This document shows, piece after piece, positions 1 to 13,237 of a stretch of DNA of 64,000 bases. The position numbers and the translations under genes were made by a program. Under the pieces are notes generated by a model, which ran no database searches, was not told the origin of the DNA, and saw nothing but the letters and a program-made list of their open reading frames with translations. Source of the stretch: Cymodocea nodosa (lineage: Eukaryota; Streptophyta; Magnoliopsida; Alismatales; Cymodoceaceae); contig CM072340.1 in assembly GCA_036874045.1 (NCBI GenBank), forward strand, positions 449,001 through 513,000, given 5' to 3'. How positions within the stretch are numbered: position 1 is the stretch's first letter; every line of letters begins with the position of its first letter.

Positions 1-1386
1 GAAAATGCTAACTTGTTTTCATATATTAGATTGAACTATTTGTTACCAAATGAACCCTTGGTTAATTGGTTCTGTCAATTATATTCACTCTTAAAAAGTG
101 TGATCATCCCTTTTAGTACCGTCAGTCTGTATAGCTTCATGTGTGTTGCTGTCTTTCCATTCCTTGTATTATGTTACAACTTACAAGCTTGATAAATTCG
201 TCTTGTTAAGTTATTTTCATCATAAGACACAAGGTTTATGGCTGAAGGAATTGTGCACATTTGGCTGAGCAAAAAGAAACAAAAAAAACTTCTTATATCA
301 TGTTCTTGATAAATTCATTTTTAACTTTTAACAAAAAAGATAAATTCATTTATTTATCCATCTTAAAGTACATGATTTGGATATAAATGCGAAAAAGTTG
401 AAATGCTTTATGGATATGACACTGATTCCAGGGTTCAATATTTGTATTTGATTTGGATTTTTCCTGATGTTATACTTCAGGAGACGTTTCTGCAAATGAA
501 TTTTTAGGTGTTTTGAATGTCTTGAACGAGAAATCTCTATTCACTTGTTTATGCCTTGATCCTCTTCATGGGAGTGATCACATATTAGCAACAATTTATT
601 AATAATGACAGTACCAGAAATATCTATACATAATTGTGATGATCGTGAATGTACATCTCAAAAAAAGAACCAATAACACTGATCAAAGCTATAAAATAAA
701 AGGATGAGCAGCACAACCATGTGCACCAACTTGAGAGAAGTTTTCTTTGGTTTCCCTCCATCTTCTTCAAGTCTGTGACCCTTGGACGTGGTTCTATGTA
801 ACACTTCAGTAGAGGGGCCAGACTTGGAGGGAATGAACCCAAGAAAGGGAATCAAGAAGGTGATAAAGGGGGTTGATAATTTGTTAATACATGAAATGAA
901 CATGTGGCTCTGGAAGATTTGTAGTTCTATAGCATGAACGATCTCTCATGTCAAGTAGATAAGCAGGAAATTCATAGATTGCACAGTTTATTGTCTGAAA
1001 AGGAATTTCTTTCAATTGAGGATGGCATATCTGTCTCCCACACGCTAGGGACCCTAATCAACACGCAACATATTCTTAAAAAAAATCCATTTGGACTGGC
1101 ATCACTGGGTATATTATTGTGCTAGATAAGTTCTTGGTGGCCTTTTTAGTGCGTTGAGGTCCATCAATCTGCTTCTGTATCTTCAGTTGCTCAGAAAATC
1201 TAATTTCCTTTTAGGATTTGTTGCATGGGATGAAGTTTGAAAGTATAAATAAGTTATTGTTCTCCTTTCTTTCCTCCATTGCCTTTTTGTTTTCGGCTTA
1301 TAATTTGTTTAGACTGCGAGCAGTCATGTTTTTCACAGACTTGTCTATTAGTCTAATAGTCTGAACTGATATATTTTGAAATGCAG
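1..1386 (+). other. Intron / upstream part of the PGES2-like gene, no coding exon recognised
   Basis: This AT-rich stretch ends in a clear acceptor (tgcag at 1382-1386) of the first recognisable coding exon. I searched it for the preceding exon of the family (the segment leading into the His-Gly before NFSLMEK) and did not find it, so that exon probably lies left of the window. Short open frames at 624-903 and 934-1125 have no recognisable similarity and are treated as chance. Confidence 0.5.
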
Positions 1387-1807
1387 GCAATTTCAGCCTA
1401 ATGGAAAAAATTACAGTTAAATATGCTGGAGCAGTAGCCATGTTCATGGTGTCAAAGAAACTGAAGAAAAAATACAACATAACAGATGAACGTGCAGCTT
1501 TATATGAAGCAGCTGAAACATGGACGAATGCTCTTGATGGAAGGGATTTCCTTGGTCAGCCTTCTTCGGAATAATTATGCATGCTTCTTTCAATCTTCCT
1601 CCACCCAAACTGCACTAAGAATTTTGAATTATTTCTGTTTCTGCAGGTGGTTCAAAACCTAACCTAGCTGATCTTGCTGTATTTGGTGTTTTGAGACCCA
1701 TCCGATACCTGAAGGCGGGTAAAGATATGGTGGAGAACACTCATATCGGGGAGTGGTATCGGAGGATGGAAATTGCTGTAGGAGAAACATCGAAAATCAG
1801 ATCATAG
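1387..1807 (+). CDS. Prostaglandin E synthase 2-like protein, C-terminal exons (partial gene)
   Basis: Two coding exons, 1387-1554 and 1647-1807, encode the last 109 residues of a plant prostaglandin-E-synthase-2-like protein, a membrane-associated thioredoxin/GST-fold enzyme family. The peptide starts at GNFSLMEKITVKYAGAVAMF, continues through KKLKKKYNITDERAALYEAAE and ends in GEWYRRM...SKIRS. GGSKPNLADLAVFGVLRPIR lies in the second exon. This is the all-alpha GST-like C-terminal domain; the catalytic thioredoxin-like half with its Cys motif would be upstream of the window. Splice sites are canonical (cttg|gtcagc, ctgcag|gtgg) and the phase is kept across the junction, ending at TAG 1805-1807. 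Nothing looks broken. In animals the enzyme isomerises PGH2; the plant substrate is not established, so the name marks homology only. Confidence 0.88.
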
Positions 1808-2029
1808 ATTCTCAAGTGAAATATCAGAAACAAAACTCAAAGGTTAAACTTTTAGAAACATTTCTTTTCCCTTTGCTGTTCATGTTGGCAAGTGAAGGGA
1901 GATAACTAGTTTTTTTCCTACATTTCAATTTTGATGAGAAGTTTTGCTTTAATTTTTGCATTCCAAAAAGGAAAGCTACAGCCTACAGCAATGTTTCCGG
2001 GTGGATGGTTATATTGCTTCAAGAATCTG

Positions 2030-2035
2030 AATAAA
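2030..2035 (+). terminator. Candidate polyadenylation signal for the PGES2-like gene
   Basis: AATAAA lies 223 bases after the stop codon in AT-rich sequence. A second AATAAA at 2432-2437 could serve a longer 3' UTR. Which is used cannot be told from sequence alone. Confidence 0.45.
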
Positions 2036-2439
2036 ACTAGCAAATAAGACACAAAAAGACTCAATATCTTATTTACCTTTTTTTTTTTGGATATTGATCT
2101 TTGGTAAGAAGATGCAGATGTCAGGATTTTAATCTGAACAGAAAATATGTAATTATATGGTTTTGGTTAGCTCAGAAAAGGAAAGTGGTCTTAATGTGAA
2201 ATATGGTTGTATTATCTTATTTACCCTCTTGCAGGAGGAAGAAAATGGACACATTGTTTACGGATGATGGTTAGACATCTTTTTGTTCTGGTTTGCTGTA
2301 TTTTACCACTTTTCCCTGAACAGGACCATTGCCCAACATCATGAACATGCATTTTTAGTTTCAATTGAAATGTTTTGTATATAACTAAATTGGTGTATGC
2401 GTTCCATGCTTGGTAATGATTGTTTAAAGCTAATAAACG

Positions 2440-3480
2440 TTTCCTGAACCAAGTCTTTTGTTCTCACAAGTATAATCTCAGAGAGCAGAATAAGAATGCA
2501 CAGGTGTTAACTCAAGATGGCAATACCAATCTTTAAACTATAGAGATATCTTTAAACTACAGGAATGGGTCTTAATCTGTATTTAATGGAGAACAGCAGA
2601 ATGACAAGCCACTCTTGGCGTCTACCATGCTATCATCCTCTGCAACACCAGCAATGATCCAGCATGGTTTGCTGGGGTTTCATGAAAACTCAACTCAGAT
2701 ATCTCTGCTGTGTCTTCCCTGGACAAAAAAGGAAGCTCAGGAGGACCATCCTCATCATCCTTTTATTCACTGCTCATCTCAACGCAAATCAACAACAAAC
2801 AAGGCCCAAACGATAGGCGATTGCATGTAGCGCAAACTTTCATATAAATACCTCAAAAAGATTAAAAAGAAATTAAAACAAGTAAAGATACGTCTAAAAT
2901 TATACATATTATTATTTAAAAATTATTTTATTTAATAAAAATCAATATTTAAGAATATTTTCACTTATAATTTACACACAAAATAATTTTTTTTGCTGAG
3001 GGGTAAATAGGTAAATCAAAAAATTCCAACCACAACCAAGGAAAATGTTCAAAATACAATTGACGAACAACAAAATAATCAAGATAGCAGAGTCTAAAAC
3101 AACAAAAAAATTAATTATTTTCTTCACATTCGTCACTCTAGTTACGAAAAAAGGGCGTTTTCCGCTTCACTGTCGGCAGTAACAAGCTAAAATGTTTCTG
3201 AAGAGATGAATTTTGACGTTCGAGTGTTTCAATTAAATTATATTTCTTTTATAACATCTACTTCTGTCAAAATTTCTGACAAAAACAAGAAATGTTATGA
3301 AAAAGATAATGATAAATAATGACCAGCACATACCTAAAATATGAAAGAAATAGATGAAAATTTAAAATATTCTTTTTGTAACGAGAACGATAATGATAAC
3401 AAAATAGAGGTGTTTTTTTTTCGAATATACTCCAGAAATAGTATTATCATAGAAAAAAGAGGGAAGGGTATATTCGTAAT
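2440..3480. other. Intergenic AT-rich spacer
   Basis: No gene recognised. A 71-codon frame at 2615-2830 has slightly richer composition but no motif I recognise on either strand. From about 2860 the sequence is simple AT-rich spacer up to the GC-rich island at 3490. Confidence 0.5.
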
Positions 3481-3489
3481 TATAGAGAA

Positions 3490-4385
3490 TAGCAAGGTCG
3501 ATTGGGAAACGAATCCCGTCTTCCTTCCTCCGCACCACCACTTCACTCTCCAGCTTCGGCAGTTGCAGAGGCGGCGAGAGAAGGGCGGGGAGAAGCAGGA
3601 AGAAGCCCAAGGGCTTGGGCGGAGTAGCGGCATTTGGACCTCTTTTCGTTCTATTCCACCGGATCACTGGAAATCCGTGGCCAATTGAGGAGGAAGAGGA
3701 GGAGGATAACACCGCCACCACCACTCGCCATTGCCACGACACCAGATTTCATCGGTAAGGGAGAAAAACTTCTGTTCTTTCTCCCTTTTATCACTCCACG
3801 CCAAGCACTGTCGAGGCTCTTCCTCCGCCTTCTCGCGTTCTTCATCATCCGCCGGTAATCCATGAAAGCAAATGTTTTAATTTTTTTTTTTATGTGTACT
3901 TGTTATCGCATGCAAAGTTGCCAGATGATGATGAAGAAGAAGAAGCAGTCTTCACGCAAGAAGAAACTGCGAATTGGAGTAGACCTATCAGCTTTGTGGT
4001 AGAATTGTTGGAATCCGGTGGTTTTTCATTATGCTCTCTCTCTCTCTCTCTGTTGCAGTAATAGAAGAATGAGAGAACTCTTGATGATTTGGTTCTCTTT
4101 ACTGCATGTTCTGCTTCAGAGGAAGAGTACAGAATGGCTGAATTTACTAGTCATTCAAAAGAGATCTGATGGGCAAAAAACGACGTTCTCTGAGCATTGC
4201 TTGGAGCTGAAAACTTGAAAAGTTTTTTCAGCATTGTTTAATGATCAACTTGTATCCATATGAAAAAGCTTCGGTAGCAAGTCTGTCATGCGTATAAGGA
4301 ACCAGAAGCGAGAAAGACAATCAATCTGCCGCAACAAAAATTTGGTATTTCGGATGCTTCTCGGTTTCTGAAGTTTTGGTTTGAG
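3490..4385 (+). promoter_or_regulatory. Probable promoter-proximal region and 5' UTR of the MCA pseudogene
   Basis: A GC-rich island (about 3500-3850) rich in CCG, GGAGG and CACCACC runs sits in AT-rich surroundings, the usual look of a plant transcription start and 5' UTR exon. A good donor (atcg|gtaagg, exon end 3754) and a polypyrimidine tract plus acceptor (CTCTCT...tgttgcag at 4051-4058) would frame a 5' UTR intron. The exon then runs toward the ATG at 4386. No TATA box is convincing. The assignment is inferred from position and composition. Confidence 0.45.
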
Positions 4386-4805
4386 ATGGCTGCGAATTGG
4401 GATGAAAGTGAAGGGGCTGCAAGCACGGCAAGAATGCACAAGAAGAACTGCAGGAAGTTCGCACAGCACCTCAAGCTCATCGGTAATTTGCTAGAGCAGC
4501 TCAAGATTTGATGCAATTTTTCTACTTAATCCTGTCAAGGCTTGTGTGGAAGATTTAAAGGTAAATCGATTAGTCTCGTGGTTTTTATTATTTTATGTTA
4601 GGACGATTTTTCATGTAAAATATTAGTATAATCTTTCCTTGTGGTTTATTTGGTTTTGATTGATTTTCGCTATTTTTAATAGTTTCATCCTCAAGAAGTG
4701 TTAAAGAAATTATCATGCTTATATTTGCTTCTATTTTCACAATAAGGAATCTATAATAATTAAGTTTATTTTATCTGACAAATTTAACTTTGTTTTGATA
4801 TCATT

Positions 4806-5627
4806 TGTTAAGAATGAAATTACTAAAGGATTTTTTAAATGTTTTTCAATGATAAAATAAATAGTAAAAATCGATCAAAAATAAGCAAAACTTAAGTAAA
4901 AATCACATCAATATTTTATATGGAAGACTTCTTTAATGTGAGGAGTAAAAACTGTAAAACTAATTGATCCACTTTCAAATCTTCTATTATAATGAAATAG
5001 GTACAAATAATGTTTTCTTTGATCTTTAACCAGAAACATTTCATAATTACAATCACCATCAACTAATGACATAAGCAACAATACAAATAAGAGGCAAAAT
5101 CGATTTACCAATCTTGGCTTTCTTTGTTCTAAATGAATTTACCATCAGTGCATTACCTTAAAAATCACAAAATTAGATAGGAATGAGCCTTCATGAGTTC
5201 TTGATCTGTTGATAAAATTTTAACTTAAATGGTCTTCGTTTCATCCCTTAAATTAAACTTCTCCTAAGAGTATGCGTTGCAGAATAATAATGACGATTTT
5301 TTTTTGAAGCATTTTTCAAATTTAACTCTACATTATTCTGATAATCGATTTAACGATTCAATTTAAAGAGCAACAAGTTACGAACGTGTCAGTGAAATTT
5401 CAATTTGATCCAACCACGAATAATCCTTTGATTGACCTTTTGATCAAGGTAGTGCAACAATGAGAGAAGAGAAGAAAATAATCATCACTTCCTCTCTTGC
5501 AAAAAGTGTTAATTATTCTTTTTCTCTTCTTCCATAAGTCTCAACAAAATTAAGTGAAAAATTACATCAAAGTCCCTGTAAAAAAAAAGTTAAGCGAGTG
5601 ATCCACCATGTGGAGGAAAACCCAACA
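4806..5627 (+). mobile_element. Solo LTR splitting the first coding region of the MCA pseudogene
   Basis: The segment starts TGTTAAG and ends ACCCAACA-like (aacccaaca at 5619-5627). Along its length it matches the 813 bp element at 60907-61719: both hold the blocks ggaaRacttctt..., RaaatcacRaaaYtWgaYagg and, near the 3' end, gatcc...gtggaggRaaacccaaca. At 822 bp it is nearly the same length. No open reading frame or internal retrotransposon domain is present, so a solo LTR is the simplest reading. The five-base flanks (tcatt, tgaag) do not match, consistent with age. Confidence 0.7.
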
Positions 5628-6992
5628 TGAAGGATGCTCTGAGGAAGTCCTATGTTCTTGCGAACAGCTGCTAGGACCGTAGCTACTTGTATCTTTCGGC
5701 CATGGGTTGGAATATTGTGCATCAATCAATTCAAAGAAGGCCCAAAATGAGATCTATCGTTACCTGCAAATTGTGCCACTTATCGTGCTTGTCGATAATA
5801 CCAGGGTCAAGGTAAGAAAGAATATTCGTTGTGCTCTCCTTATAGAAGAACATACGGTCATCATCTTCTTCTTTTTTAATTTTTTTTTAATTTATCTATT
5901 GATGTTTGATTTATTAGTTTGGTCCCTTTGATTGACAGAAAGCTTTTATTTGTAATAGAATTCTTTTTTTTCTATTTTACCAACTGTGTGTTTCAACATA
6001 TTTCCGTTTCATTTGTCCAGAGATCTTTTACGGAGTCTATTATATGTTTGTCTCTGCTTAGTGCATTATTTTGCTATCTGTCAGTTGTTAAATTGTGCTG
6101 GCACATGGTCATTTATATATCTTTTTGTCCTCTTCGGTGACAGACCTCCTTATAACCTTTTAATTTCCAAACTTTGTGAATTGAGCATCCAAGTTCTGCC
6201 GTAGCTGTTGCATGCTATAGGAGTGATTTGTGATTTTCAGCTGCTGTGTAGGTCGTGACCTCTCTTAGAGGACCCATAAGTATTGGACACCACTCTTTTA
6301 CCATGGGACAAAGAAGGAAAATGAACCAACCTTGGTATTAATGTTATTATTTAGTTATAGGTGGAGATCGTGACTCAAGTTATTTAGCATCAACAAATTG
6401 CTATTCTGAAATATTGGGACATGACTGACAGGCACATGGAAGTCTAGAGCTATATGTAGATCTGAAATTCATGACCAAAGGTCTGATGACAACTACTTGT
6501 ATTAGATGAAAGATGGTGAAGAAGGGGATGAATGGATGGTTAATAATTTGAGTGAGGCAGCTTGCTTTGACAAAGCAGTACAAAGTACTTGCCATTACAT
6601 ATAATGTTTCCTATAGAATGTAGCATCAAATGATAGAAGTTACCATTTTATCCATTCAATTTCCAATATCCTGTGATCTATTTATGGAATCATGTCTCAT
6701 TCGTTTGACAGGAAAAGCTGGAAAACATTGAGAGGGATAAGCGTGAATATACTCTTGATGAGGAGGACAAAAGGGTGCAAGATGCTATATTAAGTTGTGA
6801 TCCTTCAATGCATGATACCATGGTTCTCAAAAAGTCTCTTTCTTGTTCTTACCCTAACTTGGCATTTGATAAAGCCCTCAAGAAAGAAAATGAAAAGCTC
6901 CAGTTAGAACTACAACGATCACAAGCTGTCAGGGATGCTAATCAATGTGAAGTTATTCAACATTTGCTTGAAGTAACAGAAACAGTTGCAAG

Positions 6993-8999
6993 GTATACTT
7001 ATTTTTCTACAAAAAATGATAAATGAAGAAAAAAAAAAACTAGATGTAGAAACCTTGGTAAGCAATTCATCTTGTAGTAAATACTTTACTTGATTTGTGG
7101 TTTTGATCCATACAACATCATACCTATTGGGATATCAACAACAAGCAAATAAAATGTTTGTGCCCTGATTATGTTTGGGACCCAGCCGACCTGGAAAACT
7201 CATTGAGATGTAATTGCTCTTGCCTGGTGCATTTTTATTGAAGTATGTTATGTGCATGTATAAAATTTTTGGGTAGTGTGTTGGGTAATCCAAAAGGGTT
7301 TTGAATGAATGATAGAATCAAAATACTCCCCAAACATAGAAATTAACTAATTATTCGAGGAATAAAACTTAAACATTCTCACCTGCATAATCACATCACA
7401 ATTACATTAGTGACAAATTTATACTGGTTTGTTCACTACCAACAATTGTCTTACACACAACCACGTTGTGAGATTCTTTTTCCTCCACTCTAAAATTTCC
7501 ATTTCTCAAACCTTATTGTCACGTCAGCCTCTTTTACATTCACTTTCTTTTTCCATGTTCCTACAACCTACATTTCCCTCACTTCTACTACCATTTTAAT
7601 GTAGAAACCTTATTGATCCTCTTCCTCTACTAGCTGCCACAGTATAAAGATCTGAACATCAACCTCAAGGACTACCATCTAGAGTCCAACGCTTCACCAA
7701 TGCATGTCTGGCCTTCATTCCTTCTTTGGACATTGTTGTATTTCTAATATGGCTCTTCCAATAGTCAAATCCCAATATCTTGGATCTCAAACAATCATTC
7801 ATTATCTAAACAACCAATTACAACAACCATGTAGATTGAACATAAGAACAATTCAACAACATCATTCGTAGTTTGCCATTAAAAGCAAATTTCATATTCT
7901 CTTAACTGCTAATTTACAACTAAAATTTAATTTCAAATCTTTCAAATAATGCATAAGTCGTAATTGATAATTATCACAACATAGTCAACATCATATGCCA
8001 CATCATGATATATCATATCATCTAATAACTAGTATAGATAATTCCAATAGTTTTCAATATAGTTCCTTTCTAATTTGTAACAGCAGCAATATTCATTTGG
8101 ATTCCACTATTATAGTTAGTCATCTAAGATGTTCATTTTTTTGACTCTATGCTATAGTAACTCCAATTTAAGCATTTTATGGTCTAATTGACCATATTGA
8201 GGTTGCTCAAGACTAGTATAACTATGGGCACATTTTCCTTTATATGGCTTTTTTTATGATGTGTTACATGGAATATGATACATGAACAGAAAACACTATA
8301 TATTTTGACAATTAATCATTCTGAAAGGATACTTCAAATTGAAATATACATGCTTTTTCATGTAATTGTGTGTCCCTTGGTAGGGCGAAATTGCCATCTT
8401 TAGATCATGAGCCCCATGAGTTGACAAATTCCTCTACCTTTCTTGGGATCAAGGGCTGCTTCATTCCTCCCCCTTTTTCCCCCTTTAAACCCAATCATTG
8501 TTGTACTTCCCCTCCCTGTTGATTGGTAGCCTTAGTCGAGAGGTTGGCCATCATTTTTCTGATGTCTTGTGTCCCTATTTGAATATCTTCCGTGCTTTCA
8601 AAATTGACCTTATCATGTATACATCCTCCTTATTCTTCTTGATTATTAGTTCAGTGTTCTCCAGGATTTGCTGTGGTATCTTTTCTTCCAATAATGCACA
8701 CATGCATGGTGTTGAGTTAATCAGTCCATCCCCAAATTATATTTCTTATATTTACCCTCTTTTCTTATGGTGAGATCTCCTTCATCCCTTCAGTGGCATA
8801 GGCATACCTACTCTCTAGCACATAAATTTATCTTAAAGAAGCCCAAGGTGCTTTTTTAAGTTTGATATAGACTAGTGACTGAAAGTAGCAAGTATGTTAG
8901 CACTAATGGATTTAGTCTGATTCTATAGATTCTCCTACTTGCCAAGGTTTAAGGAAGTAACTTCTACACTCTATTTTTTGATTTGTCATTTTTTTGCAG
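6993..8999 (+). other. Intron of the MCA pseudogene
   Basis: A 2 kb AT-rich interval between the surviving coiled-coil exon and the PLAC8 exon. The acceptor is strong (ttttttttgcag ending at 8999). A 91-codon frame at 8498-8773 has no recognisable motif. Nothing else supported. Confidence 0.6.
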
Positions 9000-11090
9000 A
9001 AGTGAATCTCCTGCTTCATCAGGATTCAAAAAACTTGATAATGGTGGATCATGCCAACAAGAAGAATGGAATTCTGATTTGTTGGATTGCTGTTGAGAGC
9101 CTATTTTGTGTGAGTGCATTTACAGCCTTCTTTGGCTATATAAATACAAGTCACAAGAGGGGCAGACATTTTGCATGTTGCTATGGTAAATACTCGACGA
9201 TAACAATAAATTACTGTGTTTATTTTTGTACCTATCTCTCTTTCAATGCATTAATACACCTAATTATGCATTTCTTTGGGCATACTTCTCATTTTTCAAA
9301 ATTTTAATTATTTCTTTAACATTCTTTTTTTTTCAGAAAAACTAAAAGAAGTAGAAGAATACCTAAAACTATTTGATCAAGAACTATAAGAAAAGTTTTA
9401 AATTTAATAATTTAATAAAAAATTTGATCATATATAAAAAACTACATAAAAGAAAATGATTTATGTAGTTAACCTCACATGGTAAGATTATGATTCAGAT
9501 TATTGTTGTTGTTGTTGTTGTAATATTCTTCATTTGAAAAGTTTTGTGTTCAACTTAGCTTGAAAACAATATAATGTTTGATAAACCAATTAATATTAAA
9601 GACTATGATTACTCATAAAAAAGTAGAAAGATGAAATGAACACAATGCACAATCTGTAAAATATTGCATTATGAAGTTGTTCGATTTCTAACAGATGGGG
9701 ATATAGGATGATTCAGTCTGTGTCCTCTTGAACAGGGAAATGAAGTGCAATATGAAAGAGAACGTGGGAGAATTTGTTGTGTCATGCTGCATTTGGTCGT
9801 CCAAAATTTCCACAAAATTTTCTATGGAAAGCATTTAAGTTTGAACATCATTTAAATTCCTCTTTTGTTAATTTTATAGCTGTGGATAGCTCAAGCTCAG
9901 TACCATACCTTAGCATACTTGGCATGATTTCCTCTTGATTACACGCAAAAAAGTTAGATTACATCGATCCAGAGAAAGACCGAAGCAAAACCTAAAAGGA
10001 TAAAACACAGTAACAGCAGACCTGCCTAATTCTGATCAGAAGTGTACTATATTGACAAGACTTCGTTTCCAAGGAGACAGAATGCAATCATCTGAATGAA
10101 AATACTTCAGAAACCAATAAGAAGATATTAGGGTGCATCTTACATGGTGCTCATGCAAATATTTGAGATTCATGAGCTTGAATGTCCACCCTAAATAATA
10201 TCATGGTCCTTGAATTTTTTAGTCCTTGATGCCGGTGGTGTTTGACTACTTGTGTTAGCTTTAAGGGTGGTGCGTGTTGATCTATTTACCTTTTGTCTTT
10301 GTCGTCTGTGCTTATGTGCTGGATAAGCTTGTGCTGTATTTACTTGTTTTGATTTTAATGCTTCTTCTGGCTTTACTGTTAAAGAAAATAACGTTCATCA
10401 ATTATTGCTAACGGGGTTAACAGGATTCCTTTAGCTGAAACGTTTCTTCCTATTCTGGACAAACACGAACATTTTTTAATGCAAATAAACCCTGAAACTT
10501 GCTAGTGTTCATCCTAAATTGCTGAATATTCAAATACCCTTTCATTCAACCATTAGCAAAAAGTATGCAAATAATTGCTTTGCATTCAATTTCTTGCAGC
10601 CATGAAGACTTGTCTCTGTCCTTGTGGGTGAAACATTTTCTCAATTAATTTTCTTCCCTCTCTGCAAATTTGTTTCCCCTCTTCACTTAATGGCAAGAAA
10701 TGCTAATAGCACAATCCATTGACAGGAGGAAATGTTGTTCCCTTGATTTGTTATTTTTGACAGTCAAACTTTAAACATAATTTCTAAGGATCATCCTATC
10801 AAGTTTGAACTTAAATGTCGATTTAGCATCTACGATTATTCTGAAGGAGAGGATATCTAAGGGAGAGGATATCTGATTTTTCTAATGCCAGACTACCCAA
10901 GTCTATTATTGCTTGAGATTTTGGTTGTCTTTTCTATCTACTGAAATACATATATTTCTAATTCCATGCCCATGATTTTAACGTCAAGTTTATGGTTTCT
11001 ATTCAGCTCCTGCAGAGACCTGTAATGATTTGATGTCAGAAGGAAACTTCGCAAGATGTGCCCTTCTTCAGAAGATAATATTATGTATGC

Positions 11091-13237
11091 CTCAAGGAAG
11101 ATTTGTGTCCACACTATTCAATTCAGCTAACCTAATTTAATTGGAATTTATCACCCCTTGTTATTTTCTTCATCGATGATTAATTCCTTTGGGAAAATAT
11201 ACTTTTTTATTTAAGATGAAGACTTGAATCTTAAAAAATAGCATTTTAATTGTGGAGGTAAGGATGTGTACAATTGACAAGGATTTATTCAATTTTCACA
11301 ATTGGTATTATTTAATTTTAACACATCTCTTATTCAATAAGCGAGATAGGATGACTTAAAATTTAACCTTGGATGATGAGAGATGATATTCAATAAGAAG
11401 TTGTCATCGATGGTATTCAAATTAAAAGTTCTTAAATATAACGTTCAAAACGAACAGCCTACAAATAGACGTTTTGTTAATTTAAATATTCAAACCTATA
11501 TTTGTAGAAATAAAGAGTTTTTGTCATCTAAAAAGTTCAGAAAAAAAGGTTTGAAAAATAAATAAAGACATTTGTACAAAATGAAAAGACTAGAAGGTAA
11601 TTTCAAACTTTTCTTGATATAAATATTAAGGTTTTTTGAATATTCTCTTCTCCTTCCGAAAGTTTTATAGAAACTTTAGAAAGTAATATGATTTTTAATA
11701 AATAAAAATAAAATTTAATATTTAGTTTATGCATTTGTATTTAATTTACATACTTTGAAGTATGCATATTTTATTAATATTCTATTTGACGTTAATATTA
11801 AATTTTATTGATATTAATATTTTATTTATTTTAAATTTCTATGACATGCACAAACAATTTTTTTTTGACTTTCTATAATTTTTGTTTACTTTTGTTCCTT
11901 TATTTTCTTAAATTTTCATTGTGTACAAGCAATCCTTTTTTTTGTGAAAAAAGATTTCACCACCTTGGTACATGATTGTGTAAAATAAGTTTTGATGTTA
12001 AAATTCATCTTATGGTTTAAATACATTTAACTTAAAATTTATTAATGATGAAAATTGCTAATATCCATAATAACTTTCTCTTAGAAAAAAAGAAAAATAA
12101 GATTTTTTGTAGGTATTCATCTTATAATTTACATACTTCGACTTAAAATCAAGGATTGAAATTGAAATAAATAAATGTCTCTTTTTTAAAATATTTATTT
12201 TAAATGTAATATTTATTGTTAACAGCTAAACAGTAAGATGAGTACATACAATGTTTTTAACCGTAAATACCTACAGTAACATTGAATTATTTAAAAAACC
12301 TACAATAAAATGATTAGTTTAAAATAACAATCTATCTTTTTTTTTGGAGAAAGTCTCTCATTTATTTATGAGGCGGGATCTTAATGATCAAAATAATTAC
12401 ATGTAACATGCTGGTCCTAAACATCAATAGTCAATAAGATGCTGGTCCTAGTACAAATCTTTGTTATGGTTTATATCTTCATATAGGGTAGCTTATAGAA
12501 ATTCCAAAATTTACAGATTTACGTGTAATATGATACATTGGTAGAGTAATATTGAGAATTATGTATGTGAAAAATGGTTTGAGACTTCAATCTTAGTGCA
12601 TGATAAATAAAAAACACTAAGTTCAAAATAGTAAAGTTGAACAATGATTACGATGTGGAATGCTAAATTTTTGGAGGGCCTGCCAATTATAAACATACTA
12701 CTTATTCAATGGCTATCAAACCTTGTGTTGGAAATGTATTTATTGCTATTTTTACTAAAGCTTCCAACCAACAGACTTTTGCAGAATAACCTATATGATT
12801 ACCCAAAAAAAAGATAAGACAGGCAAAGAAGCATCTGATAGCAAGACAAGTTTACAATAAAGATGGAAGTAATGAAACATGCAGTAATAAATTCCGGTTC
12901 ACTCGTTGCATGAAACTCGAAAATTGAACTTTCTCGTTTGTGCAAGCCACAGATTGAAAATAAAGAATGCACTGCTCTGATTCTTAGGATGCTACAATTA
13001 GTTTGATTGAATGAAAAAATAAATTGAACAGTGAATGTAATTTAAATTAATCCTACACTAAACTAGACAATCATTACCAAATTTTCTAAAATGAAAACGC
13101 TTGAGCAAAGCAAAGGAAACCACCACCATAAGAACGATTATACAGATTGAGGTTAATCTTGTCTTAAGATCTAACTGACAAATACTGAAATGAGCAGGCA
13201 TTCCTGGTATAGAGAGCAGCGGATCAAGCTCGACCGG
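11091..13237. other. Intergenic AT-rich spacer between MCA pseudogene and ALBA gene
   Basis: Very AT-rich, with long T and A runs and no coding potential that I can support. It separates two convergent genes (MCA remnant on +, ALBA gene on -), so it should contain both 3' ends. Confidence 0.6.

Larger units (their letters stand above)
4386..11090 (+). pseudogene. MCA (mid1-complementing activity) / PLAC8-family pseudogene
   Basis: Remnant of an MCA gene, a plasma-membrane family linked to Ca2+ influx and mechanosensing. Five blocks are recognisable. (1) 4386-4511: ASTARMHKKNCRKFAQHLK and IGNLLEQLKI, then TGA at 4509. The N-terminal EF-hand-like part is missing: Met-Ala...Trp-Asp is joined almost directly to AASTARMH. 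(2) 5628-5811: the ALRKSYVLANSC region, then TAG in place of the Gln of CQDRSYL, and an indel shifting MGWNIVHQ out of frame with KAQNEIYRYLQIVPLI. (3) 6712-6992: intact coiled-coil exon with REYTLDEEDKRVQDAIL and ALKKENEKLQLELQRS. (4) 9000-9185: start of the Cys-rich PLAC8 domain (EEWNSDLLDCC) with TGA at 9094-9096 where a sense codon is expected. (5) 11007-11085: PAETCNDLM fused out of frame to VRRKLRKM, with the intervening Cys-rich segment deleted. Splice sites beside blocks 3 and 4 survive. Several independent lesions make a sequencing artefact unlikely. Confidence 0.85.

Noticed and set aside
934-1125. 63-codon + frame upstream of the PGES2 exons
   Set aside because: Does not match the expected preceding exon of that family and has no good splice context.
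2615-2830. 71-codon + frame (MASTMLSSSATP...)
   Set aside because: No recognisable domain, no splice or promoter context on either strand. Could be a relic exon, but nothing supports it.
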